Source: Cognatiyoonia sp965661665
GTDB taxonomy: Bacteria > Pseudomonadota > Alphaproteobacteria > Rhodobacterales > Rhodobacteraceae
Length of the DNA stretch: 64,000 bases
Reading direction: 5' to 3'
NCBI RefSeq assembly: GCF_965661665.1
Contig: NZ_CBFIEO010000001.1
Location: 182,195 to 246,194, forward strand
Positions 17,079-24,144 of this stretch are shown one piece after another. Within the stretch, counting starts at the first letter, position 1; each line of letters begins with the position of its first letter. The position numbers and the translations under genes are program-made. Below the pieces are notes generated by a model. That model did not search any database. It was given only the letters and a program-made list of their open reading frames with translations, and had not been told where the DNA came from.

Positions 17079-17925
17079 GATAAGAGCTGGCTTGGTTGGG
17101 GATGGGATTGGCCCTTCGTTGACCCCAGATGTGCATATGGCGGAGGGGCGCGCGCTGGGTTTGACTTACACCTATGAGCGTTTTGATACGGAGAGATCGG
17201 AAACGCTTGCCTCGGCGCTGTCTATGGCACAAGGCGAAGGCTATGCAGGGTTGAATATCACGCATCCCCATAAGCAGGCTGTGGTCGCACACCTTGATCG
17301 GCTTGAAAGCGTGGCCGCGCAAATCCGGACGGTCAACACTGTTGTCTTCCAGAATGATCAATCCGTCGGCTGGAACACTGACTATTGCGGCTTCAAAACG
17401 GCTTTGGCGCGCCAAATCGGATCGGTTGAAGGACAAACGGTTCAGGTGCTTGGTGCTGGGGGCGCAGGACTTGCTGTCGTTCTGGCGTTGTTGGACAGCG
17501 GTGTCGCCCATATCGTCGTTTCAGATTTAAACCCTAAGCGCTCTGAAGAACTTGTCTCTGACGTATTGTCCATTCGCCCTCAAGTCGTGTTGGAGGTGGT
17601 TTCCCCTCTGGCCGCAACGCCTTCTGTCGATGGCCTTGTGAATTGCACGCCTATGGGAATGGCCAATCATCCGGGAATCGCAGCCGATCCTGCCCACTAT
17701 GGACATCGCTGTTGGGCAGCTGACATCGTCTATTTTCCGAAAGACACGGAATTTGTGAAGCGGGCTCGCGCAGCTGGAATGCGTGTCATGGACGGAACAG
17801 GAATGGCGCTTTGGCAGGCAGTGGAGGCGTTCCGGCTGATCACTGGGCACGTGCCAGACACAATGCGGATGAAGGCAACACTTCAAGAGCTTCTCTCGCA
17901 AAACGGGGAGATCGCGGCACAATGA
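17071..17925 (+). CDS. Shikimate/quinate dehydrogenase-like protein, probably NAD-linked
   Basis: An AroE-family enzyme of 284 residues. The catalytic Lys is in NITHPHKQAVV and the catalytic Asp in WNTDYCGF. The nucleotide loop is VLGAGGAGLAVVLALL. After the second beta strand it reads VVSDLNPKRSEE; an Asp here favours NAD over NADP, as in catabolic quinate/shikimate dehydrogenases, whereas biosynthetic AroE has NRT. The family's substrate-binding SxS motif near the N-terminus is here GPSLTPDVH. It overlaps the previous gene by eight bases and the next by four. The substrate is probably a cyclic polyol acid, not proven. Confidence 0.85.
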   Translation: MPEIRAGLVGDGIGPSLTPDVHMAEGRALGLTYTYERFDTERSETLASALSMAQGEGYAGLNITHPHKQAVVAHLDRLESVAAQIRTVNTVVFQNDQSVGWNTDYCGFKTALARQIGSVEGQTVQVLGAGGAGLAVVLALLDSGVAHIVVSDLNPKRSEELVSDVLSIRPQVVLEVVSPLAATPSVDGLVNCTPMGMANHPGIAADPAHYGHRCWAADIVYFPKDTEFVKRARAAGMRVMDGTGMALWQAVEAFRLITGHVPDTMRMKATLQELLSQNGEIAAQ

Positions 17926-18734
17926 TGTCTGATGCAGATGCCGTACGCCATTGGTGGCGAACCTCGATTATCGAAATGGCGCCGGGCCAGATCGCGTTTA
18001 GAGGGCATGCAGTTGAAGATTTGATCGGCAATGTCAGCTTTGGCCAAATGATTTGGCTGATGATGCGGGGTGATTTGCCGTCGGCCGAACAAGCCGCGCT
18101 GCTGGAATGCGCCCTTGTCGCGGGCGTTGATCACGGGCCGCAGGCACCGTCAATTGCTGCGGCGCGCATGGCGGCAACATGCGGCGTCGGGCTCAACAAC
18201 GTGATGGCCACTGGGGTCAATATGTTGGGTGATGTACACGGCGGAGCCGGAGAGCAATGCGCCGAGCTTTATGAAGATATCGCTCAGCGGTTGGATGCAG
18301 GCGAAGACCTTCGCACTGCTACTCAAAACGGCCTTGCTGCGTGGTGCGAAACCTACGGCAAAATTGTTTCTGGCTTTGGTCATCGCTTTCACAAACCTGT
18401 TGATCCGCGTGCGCCACGACTGATGGCACTTGTCCGCGAAGCGGCTGAGGCCGGCACGGTATCTGGTCGGTACGCGGATATCGGTGAGGCGGTGCAAGCG
18501 GAGATCGGCGCGCAGCGTGGCAAAGAAATCGCGATGAATATTGATGGCGCGACATCGGTAATTTTCTGTGAATTGGGATTTCCGCCGCCGTTGTCGCGCG
18601 GGCTTTTTTGCCTGAGCCGGTCGGTCGGTGTGTTGGCGCATGGATGGGAGCAAATGCAACAGGGCGGGCGGAACAAGGGCCCGATACCCCCTGCATATCT
18701 GCCTGATTACATACCGAAGAGGGACAATGAGTGA
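17922..18734 (+). CDS. Citryl-CoA-lyase-like short citrate synthase homologue
   Basis: A 270-residue member of the citrate synthase superfamily, much shorter than the roughly 430-residue housekeeping enzyme. Catalytic positions are retained: His71 in GVDHGPQAP, His106 in DVHGGAGEQ, His154 in GFGHRFHK and Asp208 in NIDGATS. Short homologues cleave or form C-C bonds of CoA thioesters, such as citryl-CoA. The presence of an acyl-CoA-forming aldehyde dehydrogenase in the cluster suggests it acts on a pathway-specific CoA ester, which is inference. The ATGATG start overlaps the preceding stop. Its stop overlaps the next gene by eight bases. Confidence 0.8.
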   Translation: MMSDADAVRHWWRTSIIEMAPGQIAFRGHAVEDLIGNVSFGQMIWLMMRGDLPSAEQAALLECALVAGVDHGPQAPSIAAARMAATCGVGLNNVMATGVNMLGDVHGGAGEQCAELYEDIAQRLDAGEDLRTATQNGLAAWCETYGKIVSGFGHRFHKPVDPRAPRLMALVREAAEAGTVSGRYADIGEAVQAEIGAQRGKEIAMNIDGATSVIFCELGFPPPLSRGLFCLSRSVGVLAHGWEQMQQGGRNKGPIPPAYLPDYIPKRDNE

Positions 18735-19911
18735 GCCTTCGAAAACCTTCCGGGTCGGTCTGATAGGCACCGGTCGCATCAGCGACATCTATCTTAGGAA
18801 CATCAAAGGCTTTCAGGGGGTGGAAATCACCGCCTGTGGGAGCTTACATATGGACGAAAGTCGGGCCAAGGCGGCTGAACATGGAGTCCAGCGAGTGGCG
18901 CCGCCGGACGAAATCATTGCCGATCCGGACATCGATGCGGTGCTAAATCTTACTATTCCGGCGGCCCATGCAGACGTGAGCCTTGCCGCTATTAAGTCAG
19001 GTAAGCATGTCTATTCTGAGAAGCCTTTTGTCACAGACTTGACTGAAGGGCGATACATCCTTGAATTGGCGGCCTCTCGAGGTCTGAAAGTTGGTAACGC
19101 GCCAGACACATTCTTCGGCGGGCGCTGGCAGACGTTACGCAAGCTGTTGGACGCAGGCGTCATCGGCGAAACTCATGGCGTTTCGGCGTTTGTGCCGACG
19201 AGCGGCGTGGAACGACACCACCCCAACCCCGATTTCTACTACGCAGCGGGTGGCGGACCACTTTTGGACCTTGGTCCTTATTACCTAGCGGCGATGGTGT
19301 TTTGTCTTGGTCCAGTTGCCAGGGTGGCAGGGTTGGGCCGTCGACGCGCGCAGTCTCGCTTGATTGGAAATGGTCCACGCACTGGTGAGACTATCCCGGT
19401 TCATGTCGACACCCATTCGCTAAGCCTGATCGAGTTTGAAAATGGGATAGCCGGACAGATGATGGTTAGCTTTGATGTTTGGGAAAGCGAAACACCCCGT
19501 TTGGAGATTTACGGAAGCGAAGGCACGCTTTGTATTCCGGATCCTGACCCCGGTGACGGTGCCAATGTTTTTCATGGACCAGTATGGGTGCGGACCAAAG
19601 AAACAGCACGATGGACAATGCGTCCGCGCCCGCAAGCTCCAGCGGCATGGGACATTGCCGAGAATACCCACGGCTTGAACTTTGATGCACGCGGCATTGG
19701 GTTGGCTGATTTAGCCGTGGCTGTGCGCGAAGGACGTGAACCGCGCGCGAGTGGTGCACTAGGTCTACACCTTTGTGAGGTGATGGATGGAGTAGAGCGT
19801 AGCGGTGAACTGGGCGAGTTCGTCAGTATTAAAAGCACTTGTGACCGTCCCCCAATGCTGGCCGAAACTTCTGAGACTGGGCTGAATGTTGATTTGAGAG
19901 CCGTAGAATGA
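18727..19911 (+). CDS. Gfo/Idh/MocA-family oxidoreductase B
   Basis: A 394-residue oxidoreductase. The Rossmann start is RVGLIGTGRISDIY. LTIPAAH and GKHVYSEKPF carry the catalytic Lys, and GGPLLDLGPYYLAAMV carries a Tyr where many members have His. It is closely similar in motifs to the gene at 43309 (DID.V.NLTIPAAH, NAPDTF, HPNPDF, LDLGPYY), so the two clusters share a paralogous step. It is embedded in overlapping genes. Confidence 0.88.
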   Translation: MSEPSKTFRVGLIGTGRISDIYLRNIKGFQGVEITACGSLHMDESRAKAAEHGVQRVAPPDEIIADPDIDAVLNLTIPAAHADVSLAAIKSGKHVYSEKPFVTDLTEGRYILELAASRGLKVGNAPDTFFGGRWQTLRKLLDAGVIGETHGVSAFVPTSGVERHHPNPDFYYAAGGGPLLDLGPYYLAAMVFCLGPVARVAGLGRRRAQSRLIGNGPRTGETIPVHVDTHSLSLIEFENGIAGQMMVSFDVWESETPRLEIYGSEGTLCIPDPDPGDGANVFHGPVWVRTKETARWTMRPRPQAPAAWDIAENTHGLNFDARGIGLADLAVAVREGREPRASGALGLHLCEVMDGVERSGELGEFVSIKSTCDRPPMLAETSETGLNVDLRAVE

Positions 19912-20567
19912 CAATTCAAACACTGACAATTGGCGATCCGTTCTTTGCAATTCGAATCCTGAAAGACGAAAGCCGCCACCCAATCTCAGGCAAGGCGATT
20001 GTTCTGAATCTTGCTGATACGGCGCTCAAAGTCCGTGAGCAAAGCATTGGCGCGTTGCAATCCGTAATCTTGACGGAGACCGAAATCCGCGAAGTGGCAC
20101 AGGCAGTGCTGATCGAAGGATATGACGACCATAGTGACGAGGCGGATCTGTTGGCCCGCATCCGCCAGACTTGGCCTTCAGCTTTCCAAGTGCGCGGTGA
20201 AGAGCGGTTGCGCGGCGTGGAGCATTACATGTCACCAAAGGTCTGGGTTGGTCAGTATGGCTTCACGTTGTACCACTCCGCCTCCGTCCCATTGAATGTC
20301 GGGCTGCACTGCGATCATGCCTTTTGCCCAGTGCCGGGGTTTCGTGAAGTGCACACTCAGATCATTGGTTTTGGGAAGATGCAGCAATGCCGGGAGAGGG
20401 ATGTCGCGTCACTGTACCTAGAAGAGACCATGGCCCCAGGCGGCACACATCGCCCGATGTATGATGCCCAAGGAAACTACCCGTGGCACCAATACGAAAC
20501 CATCACGCCCTCGGTCTTCATGGCAATCGAGATGCTGCCCGAGGGTGCATTCCCACCGGAGGTATGA
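19908..20567 (+). CDS. Uncharacterised 219-residue protein of the catabolic cluster
   Basis: I do not recognise a named family. It is soluble with no signal peptide. The C-terminal half is rich in possible metal ligands: GLHCDHAFCPVPGFREVHTQ, LYLEETMAPGGTHRP and YPWHQYETITP. The spacing of His and Glu with PGG..H recalls cupin barrels. A cupin isomerase role like that of IolB in inositol catabolism is a guess. Coupling by ATGA overlap to the preceding Gfo/Idh gene and a three-base gap to the next shows it belongs to the pathway. Confidence 0.8.
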   Translation: MTIQTLTIGDPFFAIRILKDESRHPISGKAIVLNLADTALKVREQSIGALQSVILTETEIREVAQAVLIEGYDDHSDEADLLARIRQTWPSAFQVRGEERLRGVEHYMSPKVWVGQYGFTLYHSASVPLNVGLHCDHAFCPVPGFREVHTQIIGFGKMQQCRERDVASLYLEETMAPGGTHRPMYDAQGNYPWHQYETITPSVFMAIEMLPEGAFPPEV

Positions 20568-20570
20568 GAT

Positions 20571-21752
20571 ATGATTTTGCCTGAAAAGATTGATGTCTAC
20601 GGGCTGTTTCCACGCTTGTCGCGTCGTTTGCGGCTGGGCGTAGTCGGTGGCGGGCGCATTTCTGGGATGCAAGCAACCGCTGCGCGGATGACCGATCGGT
20701 GGGAGATCGTCGCAGGCGCTTTTTCTTCTGATCCTGCGCGCGCTAAAGCGGCCGCCTTGGAATGGTTCCTTCCAGAAGATCGTTGCTACACGTCATATAC
20801 AGAGATGGCGCGCGCCGAAGCGGGACGTGACGACGGCGTTGATGCCGTGATGATCACCACGCCCAATCATTTACACTTTGACTGCGCAAAAACTTTCTTG
20901 GAAGCCGGAATCGACGTGTTGTGTGACAAGCCGCTCACAAATGAAATTGTCGAGGCGAAGGCTCTTATCGAGTTGGTAGGTGAAACAGGCTGCGTCTTTG
21001 GTGTCTCCTATGTCATGTCTTGCTTTCCGATGATCCGGCAGGCGCGCGAGATCGTGGCCGAAGGCGGTATCGGTAAGATCAATCAAATCCATGTTGAGTT
21101 CATGCAAGACTGGATGACGCCTGAGGATGTAGCGGACGCCCCCTATGTAAAGTGGCGACTTGATCCTTCAAAGTCTGGTCGGACCAGCTGTGTCGGTGAC
21201 ATTGGCACCCACGCTGCCCATCTGGCAGGCTTTGTCAGTCACTTGGAGCTGACAGAACTAAGAGCTGAGTTTCACGTGTGCGGCACGCCAAAGCCGCTTG
21301 AAGACACCTTTTTCGCCTGGACCCGACACTCTGACGTGCCCGGTACTTTGATGGCCACGCGGCTTGCTCCTGGAAATCGCGGTGGGCTGAGGCTGCGGGT
21401 GTTTGGTTCTGAAGGCGGATTGGAGTGGGATTTGGAGGACTGTGATCGCCTCAAGTACTATCGGTTTGGAGAACCAGATCGCATCCTTAGCCGTGGTCAC
21501 GGGCATGGTATTTCATCTGCGACTGAAAGGCTCGTCCGCAGCGCCCGAGGGTTCCCAGAAGGGATCATTGAGGCATGGGGCAATCTTTACACTGAATTTG
21601 CGATGGCCGTTGCTGCACGGAGGGACGGGCGCTCCCTTCCGAAAGGTTGGCTTGGTTTGCCGAGCGTTGCGGATGGGGCCAATGGCGTTCGATTTATAGA
21701 TGCGTGTGTGCATTCAAATGAAGCCAGCGGAGCATGGGTAGATGTCGTTTAA
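20571..21752 (+). CDS. Gfo/Idh/MocA-family oxidoreductase C
   Basis: A 393-residue oxidoreductase. The nucleotide loop is LGVVGGGRISGMQ, preceded by about 20 extra residues. The catalytic Lys is in VLCDKPLTNEI and the catalytic His in VGDIGTHAAHLAGF. It pairs with the gene at 45506, which shares VGGG, TPNH.H, CDKPLT and DIGTHA. In other systems such pairs oxidise and re-reduce C3 of a sugar around an epimerisation step. It is the last gene before the second palindrome. Confidence 0.88.
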   Translation: MILPEKIDVYGLFPRLSRRLRLGVVGGGRISGMQATAARMTDRWEIVAGAFSSDPARAKAAALEWFLPEDRCYTSYTEMARAEAGRDDGVDAVMITTPNHLHFDCAKTFLEAGIDVLCDKPLTNEIVEAKALIELVGETGCVFGVSYVMSCFPMIRQAREIVAEGGIGKINQIHVEFMQDWMTPEDVADAPYVKWRLDPSKSGRTSCVGDIGTHAAHLAGFVSHLELTELRAEFHVCGTPKPLEDTFFAWTRHSDVPGTLMATRLAPGNRGGLRLRVFGSEGGLEWDLEDCDRLKYYRFGEPDRILSRGHGHGISSATERLVRSARGFPEGIIEAWGNLYTEFAMAVAARRDGRSLPKGWLGLPSVADGANGVRFIDACVHSNEASGAWVDVV

Positions 21753-21766
21753 AATGATGATTTACA

Positions 21767-21781
21767 AAATATCAGATATTT
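21767..21781. promoter_or_regulatory. Perfect 15-bp palindrome, likely GntR operator
   Basis: AAATATC-A-GATATTT repeats the 12207 palindrome with central A. It lies 14 bases after the stop of Gfo/Idh C and 43 bases before the next gene, marking an internal control point for the last three genes. Confidence 0.65.
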
Positions 21782-21824
21782 TATAAATAATAGGAAGAAA
21801 GAGACTCGGTCCGGGAGACCACCC

Positions 21825-22703
21825 ATGTCAGATGCCATGCAAGCCGACTGCGGAGAGCCGCTCTATTCGCTTGCGCATCTGACGCTGATCAATTGCACCC
21901 CAGCAGAACTGATCTACATCGCGGCACGTGCTGGCTACGATGCTGTCAGTCCACGTTTCATCACAATGAATGTTCCTGGAGAGTTCACCCACTCACCGCT
22001 CGACAAGGCGCAAGCCCAGGCCACAAGAACCGCGCTCGCGACGACAGGGATCAAGGTGCTGGACATCGAATTGGCCCGGATCACCGAGGACTGTGACCCA
22101 CGTGAATTCGAGGCAGCACTTGAGCTCGGTGGCGAGCTTGGTGCACGACATATGATCATGTCAGCCTGGACGAAACGGCGCGATGATCGAAATTTTTTGT
22201 TGGACGTCTATGCGGAGACTTGCGACCTGGCCGCGCCCTATGGTCTGACCATCGACCTCGAATTCCCCTCTTTTTCGCGCTTAAGGACGCTTGACGAGGT
22301 GCTCGATATTGTGCGAGCAGCCGATCGTCCAAACGGTGGGGTTCTCGTCGACACGCTTTACTTGCATCTCTCTCGTGTTGACCTTGGGGAACTGCTTCAT
22401 GTGCCGCCGGAGTGGTTGCATTTCTTACATATCTCGGACTGCTTACCAGGCATCGCTGATACACGAGAAGGCATGATCCAACTTGCCCGTGACGCGCGTC
22501 TCTATCCTGGTGAGGGTTGGATTGATTTTGCAGGCATCATCGAGCGCTGCCCACCAATGAATTATTCAATTGAATTGCCCAACCAGAGTCGCGTGGCAGA
22601 GCTGGGCTATGAAGAACACGCTCGCCGCTGCCTAACCCATGCCAAGCGAACATTTGGTGCCGCCCGATCCAAACGGCGGGTGTCCGAGCCCTTGGCGGCC
22701 TAA
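21825..22703 (+). CDS. Sugar phosphate isomerase/epimerase-like TIM-barrel protein
   Basis: A 292-residue AP-endonuclease-2/xylose-isomerase-like barrel. The four expected metal ligands are visible: Glu in TIDLEFPS, Asp in VLVDTLYLHLS, His in LHFLHISDC and Glu in YSIELPNQS. So unlike the barrel at 15186 it should bind a divalent metal. Such proteins act as epimerases, dehydratases (IolE) or isomerases on keto-sugars and keto-cyclitols. It starts a segment placed behind the second palindrome and followed by the aldehyde dehydrogenase gene. Confidence 0.87.
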   Translation: MSDAMQADCGEPLYSLAHLTLINCTPAELIYIAARAGYDAVSPRFITMNVPGEFTHSPLDKAQAQATRTALATTGIKVLDIELARITEDCDPREFEAALELGGELGARHMIMSAWTKRRDDRNFLLDVYAETCDLAAPYGLTIDLEFPSFSRLRTLDEVLDIVRAADRPNGGVLVDTLYLHLSRVDLGELLHVPPEWLHFLHISDCLPGIADTREGMIQLARDARLYPGEGWIDFAGIIERCPPMNYSIELPNQSRVAELGYEEHARRCLTHAKRTFGAARSKRRVSEPLAA

Positions 22704-22734
22704 ACCCTAATACCAAAATCAAGAGGAAGCCTCT

Positions 22735-24144
22735 ATGGCACTTGACCTGACCGACGATGAGAAGACCCTTGCAAATGACATGCTCAACCGTGCCTGGGCT
22801 GCGCAATCTCAAATCGAGAATTGGAGCCAAGAACGACTTAATCGGCTGAGCCAAGCAATTGCATGGTATGCGGGAAACGAAGAGACTTTCACGCGTTTAG
22901 CTGAGCAGGGCGTAGACGAAAGTGGAATTGGAGATCGTCAAGGGCGTCCAAAAAAGCGTTTTAAAATCCAGATGGTCCTCCGCGATGTGTTGCGGACGCC
23001 ATCAACCGGTATCGTGGAGGTTGATGAAGCCAAAGGGTTGGTGAAGTATGCCAAGCCCGTGGGTGTCATCGCTTCGCTGATACCCATGACCAATCCGGCG
23101 ATGACGCCGCCTGTGACCGGGGTCTCCTCCGCCAACGCACGCAACGCGGTTATCTTCAGTCCGCACCCGCGCACCGCACAGACCACGTGGGATATGACCC
23201 AGGTGATGCGTGCCGCTTGCCGAGCGGCAGGTGCCCCGGAAGACTTGTTTCAATGTGTGCGTAAGCCATCAATTCCGTTGACCCAATACCTGATGAAAAT
23301 CTGTGATTTGACATTGGCCACGGGCGGCAAACCGATGGTGGAGGCGGCTTATTCAAGTGGCAAACCTGCATATGGGGTGGGCGCAGGGAATTCGTCGATC
23401 GTGATTGATGGGACAGCGGATATCGAAGTTGCTGCCCAGAATACTCGAATTTCCAAGACCTCCGATTTTGGGTCAGGCTGTTCAGCCGACGGGAATATCA
23501 TCATCCAGCGTTCGATCTATGATCAAATGGTCGCCGCGCTTCAGGCCGAAGGTGGTTATCTCTGCACATCCGAAGAGAAGGCAATGCTTCAGGCCGCAAT
23601 GTGGGACGAGAAAGGCAACCGGACCTTCCCGACAATTGCTTGCCGTCCTCAGCAAACGGCAGAACTGGCTGGCTTTTCAATCCCTGAGGATCGTAAGTTC
23701 CTAATGGTGGAGAATCAGGGTCAGATTGGACCAGAGCACAAATTTTCCAAAGAGAAGCTGACGACTCTCATGGCTTTGTATCATTTTGAGACCTTCGACG
23801 AGGCGCTCAAGACGGTTGCTGCAATCTACAATACCGGCGGGAAGGGGCATTCCTGCGGTATCTATTCCCATAACGACGAAAACATCGACCGATTGGCCCG
23901 TTTGGCGCCTGTCAGTCGAATGATGGTCCGGCAGCCACAATCTAAGGCTAACGCCGGTGCTTGGACCAATGGGATGCCTATGACTTCGAGCCTTGGCTGC
24001 GGCGTTTGGGGCGGAAATATCACCAATGAGAATGTTACCATGAAGCACATGATGAACTATACGTGGGTCAGCCGCCCAATCCCTGAGGATAGGCCATCAG
24101 AAGAAGAGTTGTTTGGAGAATTCTACGGGCAGGAGGTTGCTTGA
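22735..24144 (+). CDS. CoA-acylating aldehyde dehydrogenase (SauS-like)
   Basis: A 469-residue aldehyde dehydrogenase of the acylating branch, similar in layout to acetaldehyde and sulfoacetaldehyde dehydrogenases. The cofactor region VGVIASLIPMTNPAMTPP and GAGNSSIVI are visible. The catalytic Cys249 is in DFGSGCSADGN. Enzymes of this branch turn an aldehyde plus CoA and NAD(P) into an acyl-CoA. The next gene encodes a ThDP enzyme that could supply the aldehyde by decarboxylation or ring cleavage. Sulfoacetaldehyde is only one possible substrate; nothing nearby supports a sulfonate. Confidence 0.88.
   Translation: MALDLTDDEKTLANDMLNRAWAAQSQIENWSQERLNRLSQAIAWYAGNEETFTRLAEQGVDESGIGDRQGRPKKRFKIQMVLRDVLRTPSTGIVEVDEAKGLVKYAKPVGVIASLIPMTNPAMTPPVTGVSSANARNAVIFSPHPRTAQTTWDMTQVMRAACRAAGAPEDLFQCVRKPSIPLTQYLMKICDLTLATGGKPMVEAAYSSGKPAYGVGAGNSSIVIDGTADIEVAAQNTRISKTSDFGSGCSADGNIIIQRSIYDQMVAALQAEGGYLCTSEEKAMLQAAMWDEKGNRTFPTIACRPQQTAELAGFSIPEDRKFLMVENQGQIGPEHKFSKEKLTTLMALYHFETFDEALKTVAAIYNTGGKGHSCGIYSHNDENIDRLARLAPVSRMMVRQPQSKANAGAWTNGMPMTSSLGCGVWGGNITNENVTMKHMMNYTWVSRPIPEDRPSEEELFGEFYGQEVA

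Noticed and set aside
16615..17511. 298-residue minus-strand open frame at the DSD-like/AroE-like junction
   Set aside because: Overlaps two motif-supported genes on the other strand and shows no family pattern.
15186..17925. Plain shikimate-to-protocatechuate pathway
   Set aside because: The DSD homologue lacks three barrel metal ligands, there is no dehydroquinase, and the other eight genes would be unexplained.
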